DNA of 64,000 bases from an uncultured Maribacter sp. (GCA_947493885.1 CANLTE010000001.1:682001-746000), one strand, 5' to 3'; positions 18,360-28,427 are shown, counted from the first letter of the stretch. The notes: generated by a model not told the origin, from the letters alone. Numbers and translations are program-made.

Positions 18360-18811
18360 CAAACTTCTAAAATTTCAATATTAGCTCCTTTAAAAGAAAA
18401 CACTTGCTTTTCTTTTTTACCAATCAATAAACGTCCTATCGGAGTTACTGCAGATATACAATATATGATATTGGAGCCCTCTTTAAATTCTCCCGCTGAT
18501 ATGGCAATGTAATAGTTTGTTTTCTTAGTTTTTACGAGACTTCCTAATCCTACTGTTGTAGTGTCTTTGGTTAAATTAACTTTAGAAAGAATTTGTTTTG
18601 TTTTTTCTGCTTCTAAAAGTTGTTGCCCCAATTTCTCTCGCTCAAGCTGAATCATTGCCCTACCGGTTTCATGTTTATCACCAGCGCTACTCTTGGTCTC
18701 GGATTGTAACGCTTTTTGAATTTCCCCTATTTGCAGGGATATGCGTTTTATTCTATCATTGATGGATTGCTGACAAAACTGAAAAGCTTTTTCTTTAAGT
18801 GTAACCGCCAT
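18356..18811 (-). CDS. GreA/GreB-family elongation factor
   Basis: A 151-residue protein with an N-terminal coiled coil (about residues 8-75) and a C-terminal FKBP-like domain (about 80-151: VGLGSLVKT, ISAVTPIGRLLIGKKEKQVF), as in transcript-cleavage factors and their Bacteroidota relatives. The coiled-coil tip carries SAGDKHETG with acidic residues, like the GreA tip that enters the RNA polymerase channel. The ATG at 18811 follows TACATTTG by four bases, predicting a leaderless mRNA. It could alternatively be a Rnk-like anti-cleavage factor. Confidence 0.82.
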   Translation of the reverse strand: MAVTLKEKAFQFCQQSINDRIKRISLQIGEIQKALQSETKSSAGDKHETGRAMIQLEREKLGQQLLEAEKTKQILSKVNLTKDTTTVGLGSLVKTKKTNYYIAISAGEFKEGSNIIYCISAVTPIGRLLIGKKEKQVFSFKGANIEILEVC

Positions 18812-18815
18812 ATCG

Positions 18816-18823
18816 CAAATGTA
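18816..18823 (-). promoter_or_regulatory. -7 box of the GreA/B-type gene, leaderless type
   Basis: TACATTTG on the minus strand, a perfect TAnnTTTG match, ends four bases before the ATG. No TTG is seen 17-23 bases upstream. Confidence 0.55.
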
Positions 18824-18844
18824 ACGGTTTAAATTAATTTTATT

Positions 18845-19459
18845 TTAGTGATACAAATCTGCTAATTTATACACCAACAAATTAATCATTGCCCTGTCAG
18901 TATCGCCTTTTGTATACATTCCATGAATCTCAACTTCATTTTCTGCTTTAAAAGCATCTAAATCTGCAGTACGTTCTTCACTAAAAATATTCCACGATTT
19001 TAACCCTTTGAGCATCTCGCTATGCGCTTCATACTTTTGCTTAGCTAAAAACACATTTCTTTTTAAAGTTTTATCTGGATTTTCAGTATTTCCTTTTGCA
19101 TTCCAATATTCCATATTTGCTTTAATACGAACATCAGCATTTTCTGCTTCGGCAATTATCTTAAAATATGCTCTAGAAACTAACGAACTATATTTATTTT
19201 CAAAATCTGACACCAATTTTACATTAGAACTGGTTTCATTTGCTAATACAACATCATCTTCAATGCCCGCATAATCATTTTGTTCTTGATTTTGGATAAC
19301 ATTTGGAGTAACTAAAGCGTTTTTCCATGCATCAGACTTAATCATCTCTTTCCAAATTTTCGCATATTCTTTTTGATATCTAGATTTTGAGGTAGAACAG
19401 CTTGTAAATCCACTAAACAATACAAACACGCACAAAACATTAAGAAGTCCTTTTTTCAT
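18845..19459 (-). CDS. Hypothetical lipoprotein
   Basis: A 204-residue predicted lipoprotein: the N-terminal signal ends in a lipobox (FSGFTSC, Cys at about residue 21). The rest is helical and charged, with a central segment (YFKIIAEAENADVRIKA) and no catalytic motif that I recognise. It lies behind the FAD oxidoreductase gene, with a 117-bp gap. Function unknown; it probably faces the periplasm, anchored to a membrane. Confidence 0.75.
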   Translation of the reverse strand: MKKGLLNVLCVFVLFSGFTSCSTSKSRYQKEYAKIWKEMIKSDAWKNALVTPNVIQNQEQNDYAGIEDDVVLANETSSNVKLVSDFENKYSSLVSRAYFKIIAEAENADVRIKANMEYWNAKGNTENPDKTLKRNVFLAKQKYEAHSEMLKGLKSWNIFSEERTADLDAFKAENEVEIHGMYTKGDTDRAMINLLVYKLADLYH

Positions 19460-19576
19460 TTATCAGCTGTATTTTTTAAAAAAACACGGCATAAAAAAGG
19501 TTAAATCGATGAAAGAATTAGAATCTATAATAGTTCTATTTTAGAAGGGGGAATTCAATATAAAAAATAATTAAGA

Positions 19577-20692
19577 TCAATCCAAAGTATTCGCTAAATC
19601 TTCACCTACTTTACTACCAATAGCTATACCCATACCTCCCAACCTCACACCACAAAAAACGTTAGAACTAACTGATTTTATTATCGGTTTCTTTTGTTTT
19701 CCCAGGCCCATTATCCCACTCCATCTTCGGTCAATTTCAAAGGGTTTATCAGGTAGGATTACTGTTTTAAGTAATTTTTCTAGTCTAGTTTGAATTTGTT
19801 GTGTTTGTCCTAACTCAATAGTTTCTTCTTGTTTAAAATCAAGGTTTCTACCTCCGCCCAGTAATATTCTATCATCAATATTTCTAAAATAATAGTACCC
19901 TTCATCTAAATGAAAAGTACCTTTTATTTGTAAATTTTTAATTGGTTTAGTGATTAAAACTTGTGCTCTTGCTGGACTAACATGCTCATTTAACAACTGC
20001 GAGGCAAAACCATTGGTGGCGACAAATAGTTTTTTAGTTTTAAATTCAAATTGATTGGTTTTAACGAATACCGAGTTTAAGTCTTCAGAAAAATTCTCAA
20101 CAGTAATAGCGTTTAAAACTGTAATATTTTGATTCAATACCTTTTTCAATAAAGCTTGCATCATCTTTCCAGTATCTATCTGCCCTTCTAAAGTATGGGT
20201 AATATAATCATCCTTAATGCCATTAAAATTGAAGCTGTTTTCATGTTTTTTAAAAACATTTTGACGGAATACGGAACAAAGCAATTTATTTATTCTTGGT
20301 AATTGTTCTGAACAAAAGTTAAACAACTTTTCGTTACTATTTAAAAACAACTCGTGTCCACCCAATTGCTGATAATCTATATTTTTATCTCCAAGAGTTT
20401 CTCTAAGCAACTGTATTCCTAAATACCTTTCTTTTACTAAATTAACAACCTCTTGTTCTGAATGAAACTCCAAATCAGACAGTATTTCCGAAATACTTCC
20501 AAAGCATGCGAAGCCAGCATTTTTTGTACTTGCTCCTTGTGGAAGCACACCTTTTTCTAATACTAATATTTTAGCTTTTGGGTGTTTTTTTCTTAGTTGC
20601 AAAGCACAGTTAAGTCCTACTATACCACTACCTACAATGGTATAATCTACGTATGATAACCAAGTTTTATATTCCCAATAGCTAAGGTTCAT
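19577..20692 (-). CDS. FAD-dependent amino acid oxidase-like oxidoreductase
   Basis: A 371-residue DAO-fold flavoprotein. The Rossmann dinucleotide motif VGSGIVGLNCA starts near residue 21 and is followed by VLEKG and GASTKNAGFACFG, as in glycine/D-amino acid oxidases. The C-terminal FAD-binding segment GGMGIAIGSKVGEDLA closes the fold. The physiological substrate (amino acid, sarcosine-like amine or tRNA-linked) cannot be told. It is monocistronic, with 178 bp of plain AT-rich sequence upstream. Confidence 0.88.
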   Translation of the reverse strand: MNLSYWEYKTWLSYVDYTIVGSGIVGLNCALQLRKKHPKAKILVLEKGVLPQGASTKNAGFACFGSISEILSDLEFHSEQEVVNLVKERYLGIQLLRETLGDKNIDYQQLGGHELFLNSNEKLFNFCSEQLPRINKLLCSVFRQNVFKKHENSFNFNGIKDDYITHTLEGQIDTGKMMQALLKKVLNQNITVLNAITVENFSEDLNSVFVKTNQFEFKTKKLFVATNGFASQLLNEHVSPARAQVLITKPIKNLQIKGTFHLDEGYYYFRNIDDRILLGGGRNLDFKQEETIELGQTQQIQTRLEKLLKTVILPDKPFEIDRRWSGIMGLGKQKKPIIKSVSSNVFCGVRLGGMGIAIGSKVGEDLANTLD

Positions 20693-20870
20693 ACCTCTAA
20701 AATAAAAACAATTACCACTTATTTTCCAAAAAGACCTTCCAGTTGGTTTGGAGAGATAAAACTAAAATAGTTTTTTACGATAACTAAAGACTAATTATTT
20801 ACTAGTATCGATGAAATGCAGTAAAACAAAATAAGAGCTTTGAATTACTTATCAATACAAACCAAACAGT

Positions 20871-22280
20871 CTATTTTATAGTTGAAGATTCCTGATTTTT
20901 TATAGCCTCTAATCCAAAAACAATTTGCGAAACAATATTTACATTGCTATTATATCCAGTAATATTGCCCTTTACCAATATTTCGCCAGAATTTTGTTTG
21001 GCAGTAAATCGCATATTTTCGAGCAATTTTAAATACTGACTTATATGGGAAATACTATTATTTTCTTCAAGCTTTTTGAAGTCCGCTTTAAAGTCAAAAA
21101 AATAAGGACTTACAATTTTATTTGAAACCTTTTGTTTTGGTTCTGTTTTAAAGGTTGTATACAAACCTTCTTCATGTGTGTATATTTTATAAAAGGGGAG
21201 TGCTGTAAATATCCCATTAGAAATAGCTTTTTGATTCGCTAAATACTCATAAAGACTCTCTTCTGTTTGCCCTAAATTTAAATATAGCTTCGGTACTATT
21301 TTTTCCTCGACCGTAGCCTGTTCCACTTTATTAAAGTTATCATCATATGTATATGTTATAATACTATCATTTTGTATTGTGTTGCCTGCCATTGCAAAAT
21401 ATAAACTACCATCAGTTCTGTTCACAAATTTCGCAACGTTTATATCTGCTTTTTTAAAAAACTGTATAGACTCACAAAAACTAGTTACAGTATTTTTTAC
21501 TTCAGAATTCGCAAAATCTAAATTCAAATGTGTACTTAAGGCTGCGTTATTTATAATTTCAAGTGAGACCTCTTCTGGAAATTGATTTTTAGATTTAAAA
21601 GCACCTTCAATACTAGCTTTGCCATCTTTAAAATTAACCGCGACTTTTCCCTTTTTAGTAAAAAAGGCCAAGTGGTCTTTAGAGTCTAAAAGTGTCTTAA
21701 TCCAATAGTTTTCTTTTTCTTCTATTACATTATTATTCAACAAAACATCAGAAAAAACAGGCTCCACCTTTTCTAGATTCACATTGGTAGCAATAGCTAT
21801 TATAAGTTTTTTGCTATTCCAAGCACAAATGGCTCCTTTCTTTTTAATTTCTACAAATTGGTACGCCCCTTCACTAGAAGCTTTAATAGCTAAATTGTTT
21901 TCAACCGCGTATAGTTGGGCATATTCTTTAAAATTCGCTGCATTGTCTATCTTAAAAACGCTAAAAATGGTGTTTTTAATTTTTGGCATAGTAAAACCAA
22001 TAATATTAAAAGGACGCAAATTAACACCTGCATCCTTTACCGTGTCTTTTTTACTGTTAGAACTTTTAAAAGAACTGTTCTTATAATAATAGTTTGGAGC
22101 ACCTAGAGCATCCAACACTAAGGTCTCACTTATACTATTGACGCCTACTTTTACAACACCGTTCGTGTCTTTATGTATTACTCCTAATACTGATGCTGTG
22201 TTTTTTAAGTACTTATAGCTCCAGTACCCAACAAAAGCCAATGCAAAAAGTGCAAGAACAATTTTAACAATTCTTTTCAT
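20871..22280 (-). CDS. Hypothetical membrane-anchored periplasmic protein
   Basis: A 469-residue protein with a single N-terminal membrane helix (residues 4-22) and a large predicted periplasmic region with no cysteines of note. It begins 10 bp after the DUF4836-like gene and appears to be the third gene of an envelope operon (lipoprotein, DUF4836-like, this). Internal stretches such as GAICAWNSKKLIIAIATNV resemble the repeated half-domains of the neighbouring DUF4836-like protein (IVMWNNQLLMIYVSTN), so the two may be distant paralogues. Function unknown. Confidence 0.72.
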   Translation of the reverse strand: MKRIVKIVLALFALAFVGYWSYKYLKNTASVLGVIHKDTNGVVKVGVNSISETLVLDALGAPNYYYKNSSFKSSNSKKDTVKDAGVNLRPFNIIGFTMPKIKNTIFSVFKIDNAANFKEYAQLYAVENNLAIKASSEGAYQFVEIKKKGAICAWNSKKLIIAIATNVNLEKVEPVFSDVLLNNNVIEEKENYWIKTLLDSKDHLAFFTKKGKVAVNFKDGKASIEGAFKSKNQFPEEVSLEIINNAALSTHLNLDFANSEVKNTVTSFCESIQFFKKADINVAKFVNRTDGSLYFAMAGNTIQNDSIITYTYDDNFNKVEQATVEEKIVPKLYLNLGQTEESLYEYLANQKAISNGIFTALPFYKIYTHEEGLYTTFKTEPKQKVSNKIVSPYFFDFKADFKKLEENNSISHISQYLKLLENMRFTAKQNSGEILVKGNITGYNSNVNIVSQIVFGLEAIKNQESSTIK

Positions 22281-22289
22281 CGGGCAGCA

Positions 22290-24158
22290 TTAATCCATAA
22301 AGCTATCAATGATGTTCATGATGTATGCCAAGCTATTTTTATGACCTTCACCCTGAGTATCAAAAACAATCTCGCTTTTCATACTATTACCCTTCATTTT
22401 TTGAGAATTAAAGGTCATTCCGCCTATATTATTTGTTAAGAAAGATACTTTATCTCTTAAGTCTCTAGGATAACTTTCCGCTGGTATTTGCGAAATTATC
22501 TTTTTCCCATTTACAAAAGCACTTGAAGCGTTTTTACGAATATCACTTTTAAGACTTCCAGATAACTTAGGCACATATGTTCCATTAGACATAGCACTCA
22601 TTTGCTCTTTAGAACTTCCAATAAATACAATATCATCTTTTTGCATAATGTACAAGCTAAATGGTGTTGACCTAGGTTTATCTATTATCTCATATATTCC
22701 GTCCTCAAAAACTAGTGCTTTTTCTCTTACTCCAATGTTCATTATTTTATTAAAAATGCTTTGTTTATTGGAAGTACACATGAATAAAAAATCTGGTAAC
22801 GTTTCAGTTTTAGCTTTTTCAATTTTTTTGTAATTATATTCCTCATCATATTCATAGTCGGTATACGTAACTTCTCTCTGAACCAAATCAGTTAACAGTA
22901 GTACCATATCTCCTCTTAAAATTTCTGCAGCTCCTTTTTCATCAATTAGGGTCTTAAATAAATCTACCCCAAGTGAAACAGCATCAGTAATAGACTCCTT
23001 ATCATTTGGTTTAAAAACATTATCCATTAACTCTGGATAAGCGCGTAAAATACCTTCAACACTCATATTTAATGACAAGTACCCCAACAATTTATCTTCA
23101 TTAATGTATTTAAAAAAGTTTTTATTAAACTTCCCATCATACATTGGCCTGTAGATATCTGCCATTTCATCGTTAAGAGCATAAATAGTTTTAAGTGTAG
23201 CCTGGTGCTCATCAAAATCTAACTTAGCAGTAATTGATGCTTCTCCATAAAGCTTATTAATATCAATAATATCATAAGGATTCATACCTCCTGCCATTCC
23301 GTATAAATACCCACCTATAGCATCAAAATACAATTTTGCAAAATTGTTTGCCCATACGCTCACTTCTTCTTTTCCTTTTCCTATACTTTTTACGAAACTA
23401 GGATTTTTAAGTATACTTCTATGCGTTGCAGAAGTTGTTGAAAAAGTAGAAAAAGCATTTTCCAGTGCAATATCTTTAAAAGCACTTTTTTTAGCATTTA
23501 ATTCTGCCAACTGCTCTTCCCGTTTTTTCTCACGTTCTAAACGTTTTTGTTCTCTTTCTTCTTCCTCTCTTTTATATTTTTCCTGCTGTTCTTCATAACT
23601 AAGTTCAACGGCTTCTTCTACAGCTTCGACTGCATCTAGATTGTAACTATCATACCCATAATCATACTTTACGCTATTGTACTCACTTTCCAGAGCTGTA
23701 TTGGTTGACACATAAATCATCAACAATTGGTTGTTCCACATAACAATTGGACCACTTGATCCATCAACTATGTAAGATATATTTCCTTTTTTTTGAATAT
23801 TTTCCTTTTTCCGTTCTGGAATTATGTTTAAAAATCCTTTTTCATGCTTCATTGGTAATAAAAAACAATGTGTCATTACACCCGTTTCCGATTTAAGAAA
23901 ATAGTGAAAGTCCTCACTAAAATTAAAACCAACCTCATCTAAATTCTCAATTTTTTCGTCGGTTTCCTTTTTTAACTCTTTGGTTAAAAGGCTCCCTATT
24001 TTAGATTTGGAAAATTCATCTAACGACACTAAATCCAATACATTATCCCCTTTAATGGTAACCACAACTGAGGCATCAACAGGTATTTTATGTATTAATT
24101 TTTGCGCGTTTACCGCTATAGTAAGGCAAAAAGCAAGTGGAATTAGGTACTTTTTCAT
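22290..24158 (-). CDS. DUF4836-like exported protein
   Basis: A 622-residue exported protein with a signal peptide (residues 1-18, VNAQ). The start KIPVDASVVVTIKGDNVLDLV resembles the N-terminus of the Bacteroidota DUF4836 family. A highly charged coiled coil rich in Glu, Arg and Lys lies around residues 185-225, and the C-terminal half is alpha/beta. It sits 8 bp after the lipoprotein gene and 10 bp before the membrane-anchored protein. Function unknown. Confidence 0.75.
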   Translation of the reverse strand: MKKYLIPLAFCLTIAVNAQKLIHKIPVDASVVVTIKGDNVLDLVSLDEFSKSKIGSLLTKELKKETDEKIENLDEVGFNFSEDFHYFLKSETGVMTHCFLLPMKHEKGFLNIIPERKKENIQKKGNISYIVDGSSGPIVMWNNQLLMIYVSTNTALESEYNSVKYDYGYDSYNLDAVEAVEEAVELSYEEQQEKYKREEEEREQKRLEREKKREEQLAELNAKKSAFKDIALENAFSTFSTTSATHRSILKNPSFVKSIGKGKEEVSVWANNFAKLYFDAIGGYLYGMAGGMNPYDIIDINKLYGEASITAKLDFDEHQATLKTIYALNDEMADIYRPMYDGKFNKNFFKYINEDKLLGYLSLNMSVEGILRAYPELMDNVFKPNDKESITDAVSLGVDLFKTLIDEKGAAEILRGDMVLLLTDLVQREVTYTDYEYDEEYNYKKIEKAKTETLPDFLFMCTSNKQSIFNKIMNIGVREKALVFEDGIYEIIDKPRSTPFSLYIMQKDDIVFIGSSKEQMSAMSNGTYVPKLSGSLKSDIRKNASSAFVNGKKIISQIPAESYPRDLRDKVSFLTNNIGGMTFNSQKMKGNSMKSEIVFDTQGEGHKNSLAYIMNIIDSFMD

Positions 24159-24165
24159 TATTATA

Positions 24166-24852
24166 TTATTTAATTAGTTCAATGTTATTTTCAAGACTTT
24201 TCTCTCCTAAAATTAGGTCTAGCACCTGTGTTCTGAGCATTACAGCTGTTTGGTTTGGAGATACTTTTGCATTTTTATTTGAGACTTTTTTTACCTTATC
24301 TGCAAACCTATAAATACAGGTATAGCTAGCATCGTTAAATACTTTTTTGTCCTCAGATTTAAGGTTGTAAAAGGTTTTTTTCACCACCTCATCATATTTA
24401 AAATGTCTTTTAAATGTTGATGAAGTTTTGTTGTAAAAAAAGTTTGTGGTTGAAAAATTTGTGCCCTCTTTTTTATTTTGTTTTACTATTATTTCTTTAA
24501 AAATGGCATTGATATTATCCACATTTTTAAAATCACATGAGATTGAAAATATATAGTTTTTATAATCTTTAGTCTTTTTTATATTCGAAATTCCCTGTGT
24601 TTTTTCAAGATGAAGTTGTACATCTTTTAAAGTTTCCTCAATATCATCTTCAGAGGGAATTTTATAGCCATTAACGCTATCCAATAGCATAAGCGATGCT
24701 ATTTTACTTTTACTTTTACTCATATTAAAAGTAATCATTACAGAGCCACTACCATCTTGCTTAAGGGTTATTTCTTCCAAAATTTCAAAACAACCGGTAC
24801 ATAAGCTAATGCAAAAAAACAGTATTAAGTAATTAAAACTTTTTCGTAACAT
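24166..24852 (-). CDS. Hypothetical lipoprotein, first gene of the envelope operon
   Basis: I place the start at the ATG at 24852, giving 228 residues beginning MLRKSFNYLILFF and ending the signal at a lipobox (SLCTGC). A longer frame opens at 24960, but its extra 36 residues are not signal-like, and a TACTTTTG promoter box lies inside that extension. The mature part begins FEILEEITLKQDGSGSVMITF, a short beta-rich domain of a type seen in exported Bacteroidota proteins. The downstream gene starts 8 bp later. Function unknown. Confidence 0.75.
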   Translation of the reverse strand: MLRKSFNYLILFFCISLCTGCFEILEEITLKQDGSGSVMITFNMSKSKSKIASLMLLDSVNGYKIPSEDDIEETLKDVQLHLEKTQGISNIKKTKDYKNYIFSISCDFKNVDNINAIFKEIIVKQNKKEGTNFSTTNFFYNKTSSTFKRHFKYDEVVKKTFYNLKSEDKKVFNDASYTCIYRFADKVKKVSNKNAKVSPNQTAVMLRTQVLDLILGEKSLENNIELIK

Positions 24853-24933
24853 ATAAATGGTGGTTATAATATTTATGTCTAACACTTTTTTTAGACTAAA
24901 ATTGTGCCAATTCCTATATTTTATTAGCTCATA

Positions 24934-24941
24934 CAAAAGTA
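24934..24941 (-). promoter_or_regulatory. -7 box upstream of the lipoprotein operon
   Basis: TACTTTTG on the minus strand, with a TTG 16 bases further upstream (slightly short of the usual 17-23). It predicts a leader of about 75 bases before the ATG at 24852. Confidence 0.45.
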
Positions 24942-24977
24942 GAAGACATACATTAACCAAAACATGCTGAAAACCAT

Positions 24978-25006
24978 AAAAAACACCCCCCTGTTTTCAG
25001 GGTGTT
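24978..25006 (-). terminator. Second terminator hairpin after accC
   Basis: AACACC (24982-24987) pairs with GGTGTT (25001-25006) with an inner CTG/CAG pair around TTTT. On the minus strand it is followed by a T run. It stands in tandem with the hairpin at 25010-25036. Confidence 0.6.
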
Positions 25007-25009
25007 GTA

Positions 25010-25036
25010 TAAAAAAAGCCCCTTTAAAGGGGCTTT
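25010..25036 (-). terminator. Terminator of the fabH-accB-accC transcript
   Basis: AAAGCCCC and GGGGCTTT flank a TTTAAA loop (25015-25036), followed on the minus strand by seven T. It lies just past the accC stop. Confidence 0.8.
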
Positions 25037-25039
25037 ATA

Positions 25040-26389
25040 TTATTCAGTTTCGGGTTCCATTTCAAAGTCTTCCATAAACTTGGTAGTATAGTTGCCCGCA
25101 ACATAATCGGGGTGATCCATAAGTTGTCTATGAAAAGGAATTGTTGTTTTTATACCTTCAATTACAAACTCATCCAAAGCACGTTTCATTTTATTAATAG
25201 CTTCTTCACGGGTCTGTGCCGTAGTAATAAGCTTAGCAATCATAGAATCATAATTTGGAGGTATTGAATATCCGCTATACACATGAGTATCCATTCGTAC
25301 TCCGTGACCTCCAGGAGTATGTAATGTAGTTATTTTACCTGGTGATGGTCTAAATCCATTATAAGGATCCTCTGCATTAATACGACATTCAATAGAGTGC
25401 AGTTTTGGTGTGTAATTTTTTCCAGAAATTGGAACACCGCCTGCAACTAATATTTGCTCTCTAATTAAATCATAATCAATTACCTGTTCAGTAATTGGGT
25501 GTTCTACCTGAATTCTGGTATTCATTTCCATGAAATAGAATTTTCTATGTTTGTCCACTAAAAATTCTATTGTACCAGCACCTTCGTATTTTATATATTC
25601 AGCTGCTTTTACAGCTGCCTTACCCATATCTTCTCTAAGTTTATCGGTCATAAACGGAGAAGGTGTTTCTTCAGTAAGTTTTTGATGTCTACGTTGTACG
25701 GAACAATCTCTTTCTGATAAATGACATGCTTTACCATATTGATCACCTACAACTTGAATTTCTATATGACGAGGTTCCTCAATAAGTTTTTCCATGTACA
25801 TACCTCCGTTTCCAAAAGCGGAAGTAGCTTCGTGAACGGCACTTGAGAAAAGATCATCCATTTCTTCTTCCTTCCAAACGGCACGCATACCTTTACCGCC
25901 TCCACCAGCAGTGGCCTTAATCATTACCGGATAGCCCATTTTTTTGGCAATCTTTTTGGCCTCATTGGAATCTTTAAGTAATCCATCTGAGCCAGGTACG
26001 GTTGGTACCCCAGCTTCCTTCATAGTTTGCTTTGCTGAGGCCTTATCTCCCATACGGTCAATTTGCTCACCTGATGCTCCAATAAATTTAATATCATGCT
26101 CTGCACAGATTTTTGAAAACTTAGAGTTTTCAGATAAAAATCCATACCCTGGGTGTATAGCATCTGCATTTGTAATTTCTGCAGCGGCTATAATATTTGG
26201 TATTTTTAAATACGACTCGCTACTTGGTGCTGGCCCTATACATACCGCCTCATCAGCAAATCTAACATGAAGACTCTCCTCATCTGCTTTAGAATATACG
26301 GCAACCGTTTTTATTCCCATTTCCTTACAAGTTCTAATAACTCGCAAGGCAATTTCTCCTCTATTTGCAATAAGTATTTTTTTGAACAT
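25040..26389 (-). CDS. accC: Acetyl-CoA carboxylase, biotin carboxylase subunit
   Basis: A 449-residue ATP-grasp enzyme that carboxylates biotin on BCCP in the first step of fatty acid synthesis. N-terminal [17 protein letters not shown], the glycine-rich ATP loop [26 protein letters not shown] and the catalytic [14 protein letters not shown] are all present. It is the last gene of fabH-accB-accC, 75 bp behind accB, and is followed by two terminator hairpins. Confidence 0.96.
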   Translation of the reverse strand: MFKKILIANRGEIALRVIRTCKEMGIKTVAVYSKADEESLHVRFADEAVCIGPAPSSESYLKIPNIIAAAEITNADAIHPGYGFLSENSKFSKICAEHDIKFIGASGEQIDRMGDKASAKQTMKEAGVPTVPGSDGLLKDSNEAKKIAKKMGYPVMIKATAGGGGKGMRAVWKEEEMDDLFSSAVHEATSAFGNGGMYMEKLIEEPRHIEIQVVGDQYGKACHLSERDCSVQRRHQKLTEETPSPFMTDKLREDMGKAAVKAAEYIKYEGAGTIEFLVDKHRKFYFMEMNTRIQVEHPITEQVIDYDLIREQILVAGGVPISGKNYTPKLHSIECRINAEDPYNGFRPSPGKITTLHTPGGHGVRMDTHVYSGYSIPPNYDSMIAKLITTAQTREEAINKMKRALDEFVIEGIKTTIPFHRQLMDHPDYVAGNYTTKFMEDFEMEPETE

Positions 26390-26464
26390 CTTTTTCAGAT
26401 TTTAAGTTCTAAGTTTTACATAACTAGAATACCAAAATGTATTCACCATTCTGCACTTAAAATA

Positions 26465-26959
26465 TTAAGACGGGTCTACTAGGAATAATGGTTGGTCAAA
26501 TTCTACTGGAGATGAATCATCTACCAATATTTTCACGATTTTACCAGAAACTTCAGATTCTATATCATTAAAAAGTTTCATCGCTTCAATTACACACAAA
26601 ACATCTCCTTCTGCAATTGTTGAACCTACTTCAACAAATGAAGGCTTGTCGGGTGATGGTTTTCTATAAAAAGTACCTATTATTGGTGATTTTATGGTTA
26701 TATATTTAGAGGTATCATCTTCAGCAGGTGCTGCCTTTTCAGCTGCTGGTGCAGACGTTGCTGCCTCCGCTTGCGCAGGAGCTTGCTGTACCATAGAAGG
26801 CTGAGCAACAGGAATTTGTTGAACAAAAGTAGTTTCTTGCCCTGAATTTAGTGATCCTGTTCTAATTGTAATTTTAAGATCATCCGTTTCTAGCTTTACT
26901 TCACTAGCTCCAGATTTCGCCACAAATTTAATTAGGCTTTGTATTTCTTTAATATCCAT
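26465..26959 (-). CDS. accB: Biotin carboxyl carrier protein of acetyl-CoA carboxylase
   Basis: A 164-residue carrier. An N-terminal docking helix (MDIKEIQSLIKFV) is followed by an Ala/Pro-rich flexible linker (about residues 48-80) and the C-terminal biotinyl domain, with the biotinylated Lys K128 in VIEAMKLF. It lies between fabH (35 bp) and accC, making a small fatty-acid initiation operon. Confidence 0.96.
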   Translation of the reverse strand: MDIKEIQSLIKFVAKSGASEVKLETDDLKITIRTGSLNSGQETTFVQQIPVAQPSMVQQAPAQAEAATSAPAAEKAAPAEDDTSKYITIKSPIIGTFYRKPSPDKPSFVEVGSTIAEGDVLCVIEAMKLFNDIESEVSGKIVKILVDDSSPVEFDQPLFLVDPS

Positions 26960-26994
26960 ATGTGTAATTATTTAGAGGTCGTTTTTTTAATTTA

Positions 26995-27987
26995 TTAATA
27001 AGCCCACTTAAGATAATTTGCTCCCCAAGTAAACCCACCACCGAAAGCGGCAAACACAAGGTTATCTCCTTTTTTTAATTGGCTCTCATAATCGTGCAAT
27101 AATAGTGGTAAAGTTGCCGATGTAGTATTTCCGTAATTTTGAATATTCATCATCACCTTAGAATTATCTAATCCCATTCGATTAGCTGTAGCATCAATAA
27201 TTCTTTTATTTGCCTGATGTGGAACTAACCATGCAACATCGTTATCAACTAAACTATTTCTCTTCATTATTTCAGCAGCAGCGTCTGCCATATTGGAAAC
27301 TGCAAACTTAAATACAGATCTTCCATCTTGATATATAAAATGTTGTCTGTTTTGAACGGTTTCTACAGAAGCTGGCAACAAAGATCCGCCTGCATCCATT
27401 TTTAAATAATTGCGTCCAACACCATCAGATCTTAAATATTCGTCTTGTAAACCAAATCCTTCGCTATTAGGTTCAAACAATACAGCTCCTGCCCCATCTC
27501 CGAAAATAATACATGTGGTTCTGTCTGTATAATCAATTATTGATGACATTTTATCTGCACCAATTAATAGCACTTTTTTATACCTTCCTGCTTCTATATA
27601 AGCTGCTGCTGTAGACATTCCGTATAAAAAACTAGAACATGCAGCATGTAAATCATATGAAAATGCATTCACTGCGCCAATTTCTGAGGCAACAAATGCG
27701 GCTGTAGAAGCAACAAACATATCTGGTGTTGCTGTAGCTACCAATACTAAATCTATTTCTTTGGGGTCAAGACCTTTTTTATCGATAAGATTTTCTGCAG
27801 CTTTAATTCCTAAATACGAAGTACCTTCTCCTTCATCTTCTTTAAGAACTCTTCTTTCTTTAATACCGGTTCTAGTGGTTATCCACTCATCGTTGGTGTC
27901 TACCATGTCTTCCAACATTTTGTTAGTCATAACAAAGTTTGGAACATATCCTCCGACAGCCGTAATAGCTGCTGTAATTTTATTCAT
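26995..27987 (-). CDS. fabH: Beta-ketoacyl-ACP synthase III
   Basis: A 330-residue condensing enzyme that starts fatty acid chains from acyl-CoA and malonyl-ACP. The Cys-His-Asn triad is visible: C117 in HAACSSFLYG, H257 in LVPHQANKR and N287 in NYGNTTSA. It is followed by accB and accC. A terminator and 235 bp of otherwise plain sequence separate it from rpmF, so it likely has its own promoter. CACTTTTG upstream is a near match to the -7 box. Confidence 0.95.
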   Translation of the reverse strand: MNKITAAITAVGGYVPNFVMTNKMLEDMVDTNDEWITTRTGIKERRVLKEDEGEGTSYLGIKAAENLIDKKGLDPKEIDLVLVATATPDMFVASTAAFVASEIGAVNAFSYDLHAACSSFLYGMSTAAAYIEAGRYKKVLLIGADKMSSIIDYTDRTTCIIFGDGAGAVLFEPNSEGFGLQDEYLRSDGVGRNYLKMDAGGSLLPASVETVQNRQHFIYQDGRSVFKFAVSNMADAAAEIMKRNSLVDNDVAWLVPHQANKRIIDATANRMGLDNSKVMMNIQNYGNTTSATLPLLLHDYESQLKKGDNLVFAAFGGGFTWGANYLKWAY

Positions 27988-28167
27988 GCTTGAGTTGGTT
28001 TTTTTAAAAACGCTTTAAAAACACATCAAAAGTGGCGAAAAATAATGATTTTAGACGACTTTTTGCCAAAAACCTATCACTTTTTAATATATTTCGTTGT
28101 TTTCCAGTAAAATAAAATTCTTAAAAAACTTGCTTTATTATGCGCACATAATAAAGATTGTCATAAA

Positions 28168-28202
28168 ATAAAAAACTCCCACTTTAAATAAAGTGGGAGT
28201 TT
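28168..28202 (-). terminator. Terminator after rpmF
   Basis: A perfect 13-bp stem (AAACTCCCACTTT at 28173-28185 with AAAGTGGGAGTTT at 28190-28202) with a 4-base loop and, on the minus strand, a T-rich tail. It separates the yceD-rpmF transcript from fabH. Confidence 0.85.
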
Positions 28203-28222
28203 AAATATTATTTAATTTAAGA

Positions 28223-28420
28223 CTATGCCTCAGCATCCTCAGTTTTATCAACTAAAACCTGACCTCTGTAATACAATTTACCTTCGTGCCAGTGGGCTCT
28301 ATGGTATAAATGCATCTCTCCAGTTGTAGCATCAGTTGCTAATGTTGGTGCAACAGCCTTATAATGTGTTCTTCTCTTATCTCTCCTTGTCTTGGAAATT
28401 TTTCTCTTAGGATGTGCCAT
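28223..28420 (-). CDS. rpmF: 50S ribosomal protein L32
   Basis: A 65-residue basic ribosomal protein. It starts [20 protein letters not shown], and the usual zinc-binding cysteines of L32 are absent (C-minus form), as in many Bacteroidota. It lies 7 bp after the YceD-family gene and is followed by a strong hairpin terminator. Confidence 0.96.
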   Translation of the reverse strand: MAHPKRKISKTRRDKRRTHYKAVAPTLATDATTGEMHLYHRAHWHEGKLYYRGQVLVDKTEDAEA

Positions 28421-28427
28421 TTATAAC

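Noticed and set aside
24853..24960. A longer N-terminus for the lipoprotein of the envelope operon
   Set aside because: The extension is not part of the signal peptide and contains a TACTTTTG promoter box; the ATG at 24852 gives a clean lipoprotein signal.
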